From the IMG/VR virus record IMGVR_UViG_3300013102_000030, positions 62,001 through 126,000 of that record: 64,000 nucleotides of DNA. One strand, given 5' to 3'. Under the pieces are notes generated by a model that had not been told where the DNA came from, ran no database searches, and was given only the letters and a program-made list of their open reading frames with translations. The stretch is from a virus. Position numbers and translations under genes: made by a program. Within the stretch, counting starts at the first letter, position 1, and the number at the start of each line of letters is the position of its first letter. Below, piece by piece: positions 55,771-64,000 of this stretch.

Positions 55771-58700
55771 AGACAACTTTGACAGCGGAAGTCAACCAGT
55801 CCGCAACCTTGCCTACATCCCAAGCTTTGAAGTTGCCAGCGGAACAGTCAACACCCGAACTAACCTGTACAAAGATCCTCACTGTGAGGGTGTCAGTGGG
55901 TCAGTAACTGTCCGTACAAACCTCTGCACAAACCCCGGACCACAGGCTGTAGGCGGAACCACAACAACCATCCGCACCAATCTAAGCACTAACTCACGTG
56001 GTGTCAGTGCCTTGCCCGACTACAACGGTGCTAGTTATCAGACCATCACTACAGTAACAGGGATAACAGGGCATCCGGAAGGCATCACGACTGCCAACCG
56101 AGTAAGCTACAATGCAGGGGCAACCAATCCGGGAGTAGCTCTGCTCAATCCTGCTCAAGCAAACACTAAGTACACGATTAGTGCATGGGTATACCACGAG
56201 ACCGTACCTCCAGCAGGAGGTCAAGCCTTCGCCATGGCAGGACTCACCAGCAGTACACCAACAACACCTGTAGCAGGGGTTTGGCAACGTTTGTCATGGA
56301 CCTACACTACCACAGCATCACCTAGTTACTTTGGTTTCCGTGTAGCATCTCCTACAGGATCAGGAAGCTTCCTCATCACCGGAATTCTCATTGAGAGGTC
56401 CGGATTTCTTGGTGACTTCTTTGACGGTGCAGGAGCCAGTAGAACCAATCTCGCCAATGATCCCCGCGCTCTAACCATTACTGGCACTACGGGAGTAGGA
56501 TGGCGCAATAGTCGTTGGTTCGGTGGGAACGGTACCACTGTCGGTACTCATACTAATATCACCGGTATGCAGGATGGACCTACACCGCAACTAACCACCT
56601 ATATCCGTAAGCAGTGGACTGGGGACAACCTCAGCACCAGTAACGGTGACACCGGATTTGAGTTGTCCACAGGCTTCAACACTACAGCAGGCGTAGCTTA
56701 TGCCGGAGGATGGAGTGTCCAAGCCGGTGTCACATACTCTCTTTCAGCATGGCTGCGCCCCACCAGTGATAAAGGTAATGCTGGATTTGATATGACGTGG
56801 AGAGATAGTGCAGGATACTATATCACACGAAGTACCTTCTCCACGTATACGCTTCCCGCGAACGTCTGGACCCGTGTCACTGCCACAGTAACCGCACCCT
56901 CAGGAGCGATCACAGCAGGTCTCGTATTGGACGTAGATGGCGGTTCGTTGTGGAAGTCAGGGGAATCTCTCGACGGCACTGGTCTCATCATTGAGCGCAC
57001 AGACACTCCCAGCACTATCTTTTATGAAGGAACTGGTGACTTCAGCTACTCATGGACAGGAACAGCCAACAATTCGGCCAGTATCCAGACCGCCGCAGGT
57101 ACTCCAGCTATCGGTGGAGCTAACAACGGAATAACGTACAGAAGTGGTATCTCAGGGAACTACTTTGCCCGAACTTTCTTCACCAGCGATCAGATCATGG
57201 ACAGTGGTCCGAGCCTTCAGGGTACAGCCCCCGGACTAACAGCCAGCAAGACCTATACCTTGTCTGTAGATGTATGGGTAGATCGAGACCGCACCTATAG
57301 ACTAAGCGTACAAGGGAACGGTACCACCAACACTAGCACCAGCTTTACGCAGACCGCAGGAACCACCGTCCGCAGAATCATCACATTCCAGACGAATGTG
57401 TCGGCTACAGGACCATCAAACGTTGCACTGTACGTGCTCCGTAGTGATGTGCTGCCCGGATATATTGATGTATCTAAAATCCTCATCGAAGAGGCCCCCC
57501 AAGCTCTTCCATATTTTGATGGTAGCAATCCTGTCCGTAATCTTGCGGCAGGCACTAACCCTTCTGCACTAAGTGGTATTACAATGACCTCTGGGGTCTC
57601 CTACAAAGGAGATACATGGAGGCGAGCCAGTGTTGCCGCAGGAAACAGTGGTTGGATTGTTAGACAATACGTCAATCTTTTCGACCTGATTCCGGGGCAA
57701 ACCTACACCGCAGCAGTCACCGTTGCCAATGACAGTACCGCTGATAGTGTAAGCATTGCGCTGGATTGGTGCGACACAGCAGCAACTACTGTTACACTTG
57801 CCCCCGGTGAGGTACGTCGCCTCAGGGTCACTAACAGTAAGGCATCCTACAGCAACGTATACCGGTTTGCCGACCTACAGGTAAACCAGAATACCGCAGG
57901 TAGCCGCAGTGTACTTTTCAAGGATTTCACTGTAGAGTTTGGTGCTACACCCGGCTATCAAGGCGCAGCAGATTACACTACCGCGTGGACTGGTGTAGTC
58001 AACGGCTCCACTAGTACGATGACGGCTCCGCTTCCCGGAGGGTGGTCTAAATCTGGCAACACTGTCGTCATCCCGACCACTGAGGGAATCAGCGGTAAAG
58101 GTATCAAAATCATCAAGAATGGAGGGTACGGATTCGTTGGAACCACTCTCAGCGGTCTAGCTGTAAGCACTGCCTACACATGGTCAGCGGATATTTTGAC
58201 GAGTCAGACCACTGTCAACACTGTGGACCGAAGCAGTCTCGTCGGCGGGTATAGCCCGAGTGACAGAACTGTCGTGTCCGATCTCGTGACCAGAATTCAA
58301 AGGACCTTTACCACTGGACCGAGTGAGACTACCAGAACCATCAGTATCGCTGGATGGGAGAATGCTACCGTGCCGGATGGCAGCATCCTTATCATCGACA
58401 ACATACAAGTAGAAGCTAACGGGCAGGCTACTCCCTTCTTCTCGGGAGACACACCAGCAGCTAATGAGTTCACCTACGCATGGACCGGAACTCAGCACGC
58501 CAGCACCAGCACCGAGACAGCACCGGGAGCCAGTGGATACACTGGATCATACAGCAACCGTATCGCATGGCAGTCTACCCAGTGGAGCGCCAGTGGTACC
58601 AAGAGCCTTGCAGTTGCCGGTGGTGCCCCATCACAGGACAGCTTCAGCCAGTTCGGACAGCCGTATCCATTCCCAGCGGACTTCGCCGGGAAGACTTACA

Positions 58701-59611
58701 CTATACTTGCCCGACTCCGTACTGAGGAAGCTTTCCCCGTAGGGGCAGACGGTCGAGCATGGGGCGTTCATATAGCCGTCAACACCACTGGGGCGCAGGT
58801 ATTTTTTAGCCTCCGTCCAAACAACTATAACACTCTTCCGGCAGGGGTCTATGAGGTCCGTCAAACTATCACCATGCCTGCCAATGCCACAAACATCTCT
58901 TTCATGAGATTCTATAACGGCAGTCCAAACCGGACAACCGTATGGTGGGACAACTTCATGGTGGTGGAAGGACGCTACGATGGAGGATATATCAACCCCG
59001 ACCAAAACCCCCTTGCCAAATGGGACGGTGCGGCGAACGTTAGCACAAGTGTAGGATATCCTCCTACCCTTCTTGAACTTGCCGGAAAACCTAGCCTTGA
59101 GTTGGTAGGGGAAGGCATCTCTCCTACGACTACAGTTGACGGTTTTGTTGCCAGAACGCTCTATGCTGTATACGAGGTAACAGATATCAACCAAGGTAGC
59201 TGGCAGGTTCCGATTATCTATGGAGTAGCAAGCAGTGAAGGATACACCCTTCAGTCCAACTCAGCAGGAACTATCCAGATGGTACCACGAGCAGACTTTG
59301 CTACTGGTGGCGGAAATACCAATGCCACCACTGGATTCAATACAAGGACTTCGGGCAGAGTCCATGTTATGGCTTTTGCCTTCAATGATGGCTTGACGAG
59401 CATGCTTGGAATGGGAAACGGAGCTACTGATGTACAAAGAACATTGGTACCCGGAACTGTTGGGTGGACTAAGCATAAGCTTGAAATCCGCCCCGCAGCC
59501 CAAGGTATGCGTGGTGTGTACGCGTCTGTGTATATGGGGGAGCATTCCCGAGCTACCCGATTGGCTATTAGCCGATATCTCGGAAATAAATATGGAGCAA
59601 ATGTCGCCTAG
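55763..59611 (+). CDS. Large tail fibre with carbohydrate-binding repeats, 1282 aa
   Basis: TTG 55763 is chosen because a perfect AGGAGG lies 8 bases upstream. The N-terminus has four RTNLxxNP-type units (about residues 30, 50, 70, 230). Several jelly-roll carbohydrate-binding-like domains follow, each ending in FxG..(P)xNxFxYAWTG-like signatures (about 420, 590, 735, 910). The last 200 residues resemble a laminin-G/concanavalin domain ending HSRATRLAISRYLGNKYG. Probably binds host surface glycans. Lying far from the other tail genes with its own promoter, it may be an exchangeable host-range module. Confidence 0.87.
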   Translation: MRRDNFDSGSQPVRNLAYIPSFEVASGTVNTRTNLYKDPHCEGVSGSVTVRTNLCTNPGPQAVGGTTTTIRTNLSTNSRGVSALPDYNGASYQTITTVTGITGHPEGITTANRVSYNAGATNPGVALLNPAQANTKYTISAWVYHETVPPAGGQAFAMAGLTSSTPTTPVAGVWQRLSWTYTTTASPSYFGFRVASPTGSGSFLITGILIERSGFLGDFFDGAGASRTNLANDPRALTITGTTGVGWRNSRWFGGNGTTVGTHTNITGMQDGPTPQLTTYIRKQWTGDNLSTSNGDTGFELSTGFNTTAGVAYAGGWSVQAGVTYSLSAWLRPTSDKGNAGFDMTWRDSAGYYITRSTFSTYTLPANVWTRVTATVTAPSGAITAGLVLDVDGGSLWKSGESLDGTGLIIERTDTPSTIFYEGTGDFSYSWTGTANNSASIQTAAGTPAIGGANNGITYRSGISGNYFARTFFTSDQIMDSGPSLQGTAPGLTASKTYTLSVDVWVDRDRTYRLSVQGNGTTNTSTSFTQTAGTTVRRIITFQTNVSATGPSNVALYVLRSDVLPGYIDVSKILIEEAPQALPYFDGSNPVRNLAAGTNPSALSGITMTSGVSYKGDTWRRASVAAGNSGWIVRQYVNLFDLIPGQTYTAAVTVANDSTADSVSIALDWCDTAATTVTLAPGEVRRLRVTNSKASYSNVYRFADLQVNQNTAGSRSVLFKDFTVEFGATPGYQGAADYTTAWTGVVNGSTSTMTAPLPGGWSKSGNTVVIPTTEGISGKGIKIIKNGGYGFVGTTLSGLAVSTAYTWSADILTSQTTVNTVDRSSLVGGYSPSDRTVVSDLVTRIQRTFTTGPSETTRTISIAGWENATVPDGSILIIDNIQVEANGQATPFFSGDTPAANEFTYAWTGTQHASTSTETAPGASGYTGSYSNRIAWQSTQWSASGTKSLAVAGGAPSQDSFSQFGQPYPFPADFAGKTYTILARLRTEEAFPVGADGRAWGVHIAVNTTGAQVFFSLRPNNYNTLPAGVYEVRQTITMPANATNISFMRFYNGSPNRTTVWWDNFMVVEGRYDGGYINPDQNPLAKWDGAANVSTSVGYPPTLLELAGKPSLELVGEGISPTTTVDGFVARTLYAVYEVTDINQGSWQVPIIYGVASSEGYTLQSNSAGTIQMVPRADFATGGGNTNATTGFNTRTSGRVHVMAFAFNDGLTSMLGMGNGATDVQRTLVPGTVGWTKHKLEIRPAAQGMRGVYASVYMGEHSRATRLAISRYLGNKYGANVA

Positions 59612-59614
59612 GGG

Positions 59615-59677
59615 TTGACACGTTGTCTTTCTGTAGAGTATCGTAATTCTTATCAGGAACACCGATACTCTACAGAA
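59615..59677 (+). promoter_or_regulatory. Promoter nested in a perfect 15 bp inverted repeat
   Basis: TTGACA (59615-59620), 18 bp, TATCGT (59639-59644). TTCTGTAGAGTATCG (59629-59643) pairs with CGATACTCTACAGAA (59663-59677), whose end overlaps the GAAGGG binding site. The predicted start near 59651 lies in the 19-base loop. Confidence 0.75.
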
Positions 59678-59686
59678 GGGCACATC

Positions 59687-60544
59687 ATGAAAAAGATCGC
59701 AAGCACCGCAACCGCTGTACTCCTCGCCTCCTCGGGGCTTCTCTTCGTAGGGCAGGCCGCGAACGCCATGCCCTGTGACCTCCCCGGAGCAGGATGTACG
59801 GGTGACAGCAACACCGGCTATCCCGGAGGAGTCGCACCGACTCCCGATCCGGGGAAAGGACATGATCCTGTGACATTCTGCCACAACGGAATGCTGAAGA
59901 CAACTGACGACGACGGAGAACTCCATGGTCACAAGACCAAAAAGGGAGAGCACGTCAACGATGTCTTCCGCGAAGACCTTGGACGTGAGGTAACAGAAGC
60001 TGACTGTGCCGTCGTCACGGAACCGGTGAAGCCCCCTCAGCCTGCACCGGAGTTCCCGGAAGGCAACGTGGACATCACCTACCAGTGTGACGCGGTTCCC
60101 ATGACCCGAACCGATCACATCACCTACAAGCGGATCGACTACGTCTACGACGCTCCCAGCAATTCGTGGGTGAAGGGTCCGGAGCAGGTCACGGACGGGG
60201 TCTACGTCTTCCCGCTGACTGACGAGCAGGCGCAAACGTACTGCGGAGTTGCCGTCACCCCTCCCGTACAGGAGACTCCTCCGGCTGTGACTCCTGACGC
60301 TCCGGCTCCCGAACAGGCTGCACCGGAGGCTCCGGTAGCTCCTGCTGTCGTCCCTGCCGCTGAGCCTGCACCGCTGGCAAATCTCGGTGGACAGGTCCCT
60401 GCAAGCAACGTGGAGCAGGCAGCACAGACGCAGGCACCCGCCGAACTTGCCTACACGGGCTTCAACTGGGGAATGTTCGGAGCCGCGATCCTCTCGCTGC
60501 TTGGCGGATTCGGACTCATGCGGCTGAAGCGGAAGCTCGCATAA
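59687..60544 (+). CDS. Cell-wall surface protein with LAxTG sorting signal
   Basis: 285 aa from ATG 59687. Signal peptide 1-27 (KKIASTATAVLLASSGLLFVGQAANA). Residues 40-180 include FCHNGMLKTTDDDGELHGHKTKKGEHVNDVF, a small His-rich unit, and a Cys-containing domain. A Pro/Ala linker leads to LAYTG, a hydrophobic helix (MFGAAILSLLGGFGLM) and a basic end, the layout used by class E sortases of actinobacteria. The product should be exported and attached to the host wall, perhaps blocking other phages. Regulated by the nested hairpin. Confidence 0.83.
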   Translation: MKKIASTATAVLLASSGLLFVGQAANAMPCDLPGAGCTGDSNTGYPGGVAPTPDPGKGHDPVTFCHNGMLKTTDDDGELHGHKTKKGEHVNDVFREDLGREVTEADCAVVTEPVKPPQPAPEFPEGNVDITYQCDAVPMTRTDHITYKRIDYVYDAPSNSWVKGPEQVTDGVYVFPLTDEQAQTYCGVAVTPPVQETPPAVTPDAPAPEQAAPEAPVAPAVVPAAEPAPLANLGGQVPASNVEQAAQTQAPAELAYTGFNWGMFGAAILSLLGGFGLMRLKRKLA

Positions 60545-60558
60545 CTTCCACAAGGTAG

Positions 60559-60590
60559 ACCCTCTCCTTCGGGAGAGGGTTTACTTTTTG
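60559..60590 (+). terminator. Rho-independent terminator with TTCG loop
   Basis: ACCCTCTCC/GGAGAGGGT (60559-60567, 60572-60580), then TTACTTTTT. Confidence 0.87.
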
Positions 60591-60608
60591 CCCTGAAACT
60601 GCTAAGAT
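60580..60608 (+). promoter_or_regulatory. Promoter placing the RNA start on ATG 60616
   Basis: TTTACT (60580-60585, in the terminator tail), 17 bp, TAAGAT (60603-60608). The expected start is at 60615-60616; no Shine-Dalgarno. Predicted leaderless. Confidence 0.55.
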
Positions 60609-60615
60609 GTACCGA

Positions 60616-61272
60616 ATGACCCAAAAAATCATTCTTGAAGCCGTCACTGGCTCAAAAGCCTACGGGCTGAATCACGCACAATCCGACACCGACAAGATGG
60701 GCATCTTCGTTGCCCCTACTGTACACGTAGCTGGCCTTGGATGGGCCTCAAAGCACGAGTCATGGTCCAATGCTGGACCGGAGGGTGATGACTACACCTT
60801 GCACGAGGTTGGCAAGTATCTCAAGCTTGTGCTAAAGTCGAACCCTACCCTTGTGGAACTGCTCTTCATCGACCAGTACGAGACTCTGACTGATGAAGGC
60901 AGAGCCATGATTGACCTTCGTGGGAAAGTCCTGTATACTAAGGGCATCCGCGAAGCCTACTATGGATACGCTAAGGCTCAGTACGAGCGTGTAATGAGGG
61001 AATACCCTCTCCATAAGCCCAAGATGGCACGACACTGTGTACGGATCGCCATTCAGGGGCATGAGCTTCTGACCACAGGGACCACGAACGTAAAGGTTCT
61101 TGACCCTCAATACCTGTTTGATCTGAATGACATGGGCCAAACAGATCTGTTCAACACTATGGCTAAGCATGTGCAATCCATTGATGATGCAAAATCTGTC
61201 CTTCGGGACGAACCAGACCGCAAGTCAGTTGCCGCGTTTCTGGAAGATATACGACGACAAAATCTAGGCTAA
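60616..61272 (+). CDS. RlaP-like nucleotidyltransferase
   Basis: 218 aa; ATG 60616 preferred because the promoter start coincides with it (ATG 60607 overlaps the -10). Polymerase-beta fold: VTGSKAYGLNHAQSDTDKMGIFVAP near 10-35, with GS and DxD in the RlaP arrangement; KYLKLVLKSNPTLVELLF and ARHCVRIAIQGHELL follow. RlaP was defined as an RNA-ligase-associated nucleotidyltransferase, so it may add nucleotides during RNA repair. Activity not proven. Confidence 0.8.
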   Translation: MTQKIILEAVTGSKAYGLNHAQSDTDKMGIFVAPTVHVAGLGWASKHESWSNAGPEGDDYTLHEVGKYLKLVLKSNPTLVELLFIDQYETLTDEGRAMIDLRGKVLYTKGIREAYYGYAKAQYERVMREYPLHKPKMARHCVRIAIQGHELLTTGTTNVKVLDPQYLFDLNDMGQTDLFNTMAKHVQSIDDAKSVLRDEPDRKSVAAFLEDIRRQNLG

Positions 61273-61283
61273 GAAAGAAGGAA

Positions 61284-62666
61284 ATGAAGGGACTTGAACG
61301 CCTCAAGGGCACTCTGAAGGAGGATGGTGAATCCCGCAAGGAAGCCACATTCCTCTCACGGGATGTGCTTGAACTCGCTATGCTTGCAGCAACCGCAAGC
61401 AAGAACCCCAAGCTCGCCAAGGCGGTCACCATTGGCTCTGCTGCCATTACGGTAGGCACTCTCGCCAAGGATATCTGGAAGTTCTACAGGAAGTCCACAG
61501 CGGACGAAACCTACACCATCAAGATCATGGAAGATGACGGGATCTTTGAGGTTGTAGAAGACTGGTTCATGGAAGCTCTCCCTGAAGAGAAGCAGCGCTC
61601 CGTGTACGCACACTCAACTGTGCAGCGCCATGATCCTCATAGCCGTATGGCTGCTAGACTGGCGGCAGAGGAGGACCCTGAGAAGAAGGACAAGGTCAAG
61701 ATCAACTACTCCTTTGACGGGACAATCGTACAGCAGCTTGACATTGCAGGACAGAAGGTCTCCATCTGGATCTCAGTTCCCGAGCAGTCGGCCAAGAGTA
61801 CCGGCAGTGGAAAGAGCCTGCTCCAGCGCTCCATCAACATCATCTGCCCCACGGTGGAAGCCAAGAGGGCTATTCAGGAAGAACTGGACAAGCAGTCCCA
61901 GTTCCTTTCCAAGTCCCAGCCGCGCATGTTTGTCTCCAGCAAGTGGGGCAACTTCAACAAGCGCTCCCACATCCAGACGCGCTCCGTGGAATCGGTCATC
62001 CTCAAGGAAGGACAGATGGAGCGTATCCTTGGTTACCTGAACAGCTTCCTTGAAAACAAGGATGCCTATCTGAAGGCTGACCTTCCCTACCGCACGGGCA
62101 TCCTGCTCTACGGTGAACCGGGAAGTGGCAAGTCGTCAACCGCGCTGGCAATCGCCAACGAACTGCGGATGAACGTCTTCATCATCTCCCTGACCTCACT
62201 GGACAGCGACGATGCTCTGAATGAGTGCTTCTCATCCATCCCTCCGAACTCGATCATCATCCTTGAGGATATCGATATCGCTCACTCGGTCAAGGACCGT
62301 GATGAGGATGACGGTGTCACCATGACCGGCATGCTGAACGTGCTGGACGGCTTCCAGTCCCCTCCGGGAGTCATCACCATCATGACCACCAACCGCCTTG
62401 ACGTACTGGATGAGGCAATCATCCGTCCGGGCCGCGTGGATCTTCAGGAGGAACTGAACTGTCTGGATACCCACCAGCTTTCCCGAATGTGTGAGTACTT
62501 CACCGGATCGGTTCCCGAGAACCTTCCGGAGATCACCCCTGCCGATGGTATCACGTCGGCTGAGATTGTGGGTGTTGTGCGGAAGCATCTTCCCAACTTT
62601 GAGAACGCTGGTGAGGACATTGTAACTTTTGTAAGTGACAAGCTCTTGACACCAGCCGCAGCATAG
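61284..62666 (+). CDS. BCS1-like AAA+ ATPase
   Basis: 460 aa. Residues 1-70 helical with a hydrophobic stretch (LELAMLAATASKNPKLAKAVTIGSAAITVG) that may touch the membrane. A BCS1-like middle domain follows, then the AAA+ core: GILLYGEPGSGKSSTAL (Walker A near 273), IIILEDIDIAHS (Walker B near 327), IMTTNRLDVLDEAIIRPGRVDL (sensor and Arg finger near 370). BCS1-like phage and bacterial proteins are probable protein remodelers; target unknown. Confidence 0.85.
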   Translation: MKGLERLKGTLKEDGESRKEATFLSRDVLELAMLAATASKNPKLAKAVTIGSAAITVGTLAKDIWKFYRKSTADETYTIKIMEDDGIFEVVEDWFMEALPEEKQRSVYAHSTVQRHDPHSRMAARLAAEEDPEKKDKVKINYSFDGTIVQQLDIAGQKVSIWISVPEQSAKSTGSGKSLLQRSINIICPTVEAKRAIQEELDKQSQFLSKSQPRMFVSSKWGNFNKRSHIQTRSVESVILKEGQMERILGYLNSFLENKDAYLKADLPYRTGILLYGEPGSGKSSTALAIANELRMNVFIISLTSLDSDDALNECFSSIPPNSIIILEDIDIAHSVKDRDEDDGVTMTGMLNVLDGFQSPPGVITIMTTNRLDVLDEAIIRPGRVDLQEELNCLDTHQLSRMCEYFTGSVPENLPEITPADGITSAEIVGVVRKHLPNFENAGEDIVTFVSDKLLTPAAA

Positions 62667-62679
62667 AGTAGGCTACCGC

Positions 62680-62747
62680 TTTACATAAAAGCTGTCATAG
62701 TGTAGAATGGAAGACATAAGTTTCTATCGAAGGACACTAATGTCTTC
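62680..62747 (+). promoter_or_regulatory. Promoter with hairpin covering the next start codon
   Basis: TTTACA (62680-62685), 17 bp, TAGAAT (62703-62708). GAAGACAT (62710-62717) pairs with ATGTCTTC (62740-62747), which contains the ATG. The predicted start near 62715 removes most of the left arm. Confidence 0.72.
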
Positions 62748-63024
62748 TACTGCTGACGCAACCCCCACATATAACTGGCTGGTCCACTACCAGTTTTCCT
62801 TCCCCAAGTCAGACCTCCGTCCAGAGGATCAGCGCTGGGGTACGGGCACCATTCCCATCCAAACGGATAAGGTTCCTGAAACTAAGGAAGAGTTCAAAGA
62901 AATTGCCAGAACCATCGGCAAAGAAGGTGGCTACGAGCGCGTAGCAATCACCAAGCTAGATGTAACCGATCACTTCGTTGAAGATAAGGCAGAGATCCTA
63001 GAAGGACTCATTGTCAATGACTAA
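62740..63024 (+). CDS. Hypothetical protein, 94 aa
   Basis: ATG 62740 behind GAAGGAC; a longer frame from 62707 overlaps the promoter. Beta-rich start (YNWLVHYQFSFPK, RWGTGTIPIQTDKVPET) and a helical middle (KEEFKEIARTIGKEGGYERVAITKLDVTDHF). No family recognised. Overlaps the WhiB gene by 8 bases. Confidence 0.75.
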   Translation: MSSTADATPTYNWLVHYQFSFPKSDLRPEDQRWGTGTIPIQTDKVPETKEEFKEIARTIGKEGGYERVAITKLDVTDHFVEDKAEILEGLIVND

Positions 63025-63445
63025 CGAAAATTGGATCAAAGACGCGCCTTGTGCCCGACCTGTAAAGACGGATGACTCTGAAGAGCCTCGTATGATCGAG
63101 TTCTACAGTAGTGACCCGGAAGAGCAGAATCGGGCCAAGGCCGTCTGTGTTACATGCCCCTTCCGTCGTGAATGCCTTCAGTACGCGTACGATGGCAAAG
63201 AACGTTTCGGAGTCTGGGGAGGCGTAGGAGGGGAAGAGCTACGCAAGAATCAGGCCATCAATGCTCTTGGAGAAGCACACGTCTCCAAGCTGGGAAAGAT
63301 CCGCTGTGCTTTCTGCGGTCCTCGTACTACGGACCAGCTAGAGGTAGTGGAGCGAAAGCGTACCCGAACGCACGTCATGTGCTCAGAGTGCGGCCTTTCG
63401 TGGACCGTCCGCAAGGCGATCAATAAGAAGGAAACCAACTGGTAG
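63017..63445 (+). CDS. WhiB-family regulator with C-terminal zinc ribbon-like part
   Basis: 142 aa. WhiB: WIKDAPCARP (first Cys), AVCVTCPFRRECLQYAYDGKERFGVWGGVGGEEL (CxxCPxxxxC and the GxWGG turn), the four Fe-S cysteines and the beta-turn that binds sigma factor. Unlike typical 80-100 aa WhiBs it has an added CAFC...CSEC unit (about 95-135), probably zinc-binding. It likely retunes host RNA polymerase. WhiB proteins are confined to actinobacteria and their phages. Confidence 0.9.
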   Translation: MTNENWIKDAPCARPVKTDDSEEPRMIEFYSSDPEEQNRAKAVCVTCPFRRECLQYAYDGKERFGVWGGVGGEELRKNQAINALGEAHVSKLGKIRCAFCGPRTTDQLEVVERKRTRTHVMCSECGLSWTVRKAINKKETNW

Positions 63446-63446
63446 A

Positions 63447-63508
63447 TTGACACTGACGCGTCCTACCAGTACAATGTACACGCAAATTACAAGATAAAAA
63501 GGTAGGAC
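63447..63508 (+). promoter_or_regulatory. Promoter with SD-covering inverted repeat before the DinG-like gene
   Basis: TTGACA (63447-63452), 17 bp, TACAAT (63470-63475). GTCCTACC (63460-63467, in the spacer) pairs with GGTAGGAC (63501-63508), the binding site just before ATG 63509. Confidence 0.82.
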
Positions 63509-64000
63509 ATGGCTACTCAGTGGTCTGATATTTTCGCGCCCGTAATGGGACAAGGCCGAGAGATCCGTCAAGGGCAAGCTATGCTTGGTCAGGCGATCAT
63601 CGACGCAATAGAGAACAAGACGAGCCTTCTGGCTCAAGCATCAACAGGTACCGGTAAATCCTTCGCCACTCTCATCCCGATCATCGATGCCATTCAAAAG
63701 GCACATGCCAAGGGACAAATCTACCGTGGAATTGTATCCACTGAGACGCTGACCCTTCAGGATCAGTTGGTGAAGAAGGATCTTCCATTCCTTTCAACAC
63801 TATACAAAGACTTTAGCTTCCGCAAGCTTATGGGCCGTACCAATTACCTGTGCCTTGAGGTTGCCGACAACGCCTCTGTTGGTGACATCGTCATGAACAA
63901 GATGGTCGAAAAGCTGAAGATGCGTGCCTCCAATCTTGGGAACGGAGAGCGTGCAGACGTAGAGCGGGTTTTGGGCCGCGAGATCACCAACGACCAGTGG
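63509..64000 (+). CDS. DinG/XPD-like helicase, 3' end outside the window
   Basis: 164 residues visible, open to the edge. IRQGQAMLGQAIIDAIENKTSLLAQASTGTGKSFATLIPII is the N-terminal region of DinG-type helicases with Walker A ASTGTGKS; VSTETLTLQDQLVKKDLP (motif Ia) and GRTNYLC (first iron-sulfur cysteine) follow. It probably unwinds DNA 5'-3' in repair or replication. Expression is gated by the hairpin upstream. Confidence 0.88.
   Translation, partial: MATQWSDIFAPVMGQGREIRQGQAMLGQAIIDAIENKTSLLAQASTGTGKSFATLIPIIDAIQKAHAKGQIYRGIVSTETLTLQDQLVKKDLPFLSTLYKDFSFRKLMGRTNYLCLEVADNASVGDIVMNKMVEKLKMRASNLGNGERADVERVLGREITNDQW

Overview
The window looks like part of a large, apparently lytic tailed phage of a high-GC Gram-positive (actinobacterial) host. 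The reasons are a WhiB-family regulator, flavin-dependent ThyX, an NrdHIEF-type ribonucleotide reductase, a surface protein ending in an LAxTG sorting signal plus membrane anchor, many TTG and GTG starts, and several promoters whose predicted start falls on the start codon (leaderless mRNAs). I see no integrase, excisionase or lysogeny repressor. I cannot name the species or the phage cluster.

Layout. Positions 1-6959: end of a tail-fibre region, with one long fibre reading frame broken by an apparent one-base deletion near 4503. Positions 7041-21906: small genes, then a replication and nucleotide block (DNA polymerase I, RuvC-like resolvase, SNF2-type helicase, ThyX, Cas4-like nuclease, Sak4-like ATPase, SSB-like protein, MazG, NrdH, NrdI, NrdE, NrdF). 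Positions 21907-37650 plus 42228-42639: 31 recognisable tRNA genes that together cover all 20 amino acids, interleaved with small protein genes, structured spacers, a Ro (TROVE) gene, an endolysin and an NlpC/P60-like secreted protein. Positions 37723-54852: sugar-nucleotide epimerase, rIIA/rIIB-like pair, split HNH nuclease, one reverse-strand phosphoesterase with its own terminator, glycosyltransferases, and an RNA-repair set (two RNA ligases, Pnkp, CCA-adding enzyme). Positions 54961-59611: a second fibre module. Positions 59687-64000: LAxTG surface protein, RlaP-like nucleotidyltransferase, BCS1-like AAA protein, WhiB and the start of a DinG-like helicase.

Two systems stand out. First, seven elements around the Ro gene (21926-24950) share one fold. 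An outer stem ends in GA/TC, then comes a 5' loop with AGYG, an inner stem, then the invariant motif TACTTC; the returning 3' loop always ends in TTCTC. Four enclose tRNA-like parts, and two of these look like circularly permuted tRNAs whose anticodon arm is replaced by the Ro-type stem. I interpret them as an array of phage Y RNAs of the YrlA type for the phage Ro protein. Most abut a tRNA, so ordinary tRNA processing could free their ends.

Second, about a dozen promoters are nested inside inverted repeats. The left arm lies in or near the -35/-10 spacer and the right arm covers the ribosome binding site, start codon or a terminator tail. Read-through RNA would fold and hide the start, or stop; RNA begun at the local promoter lacks the left arm. 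The logic matches RBS-sequestering hairpins of T4 early transcripts, here repeated with different sequences at many genes. The promoters share an extended -10, roughly TGRTANAAT.

Together the genes suggest a phage that carries its own translation supply (tRNAs, CCA enzyme), repairs cut RNA (ligases, Pnkp, RlaP), watches RNA quality (Ro and Y RNAs) and isolates the expression of individual genes. All function calls come from motifs read by eye; no search or fold was run.
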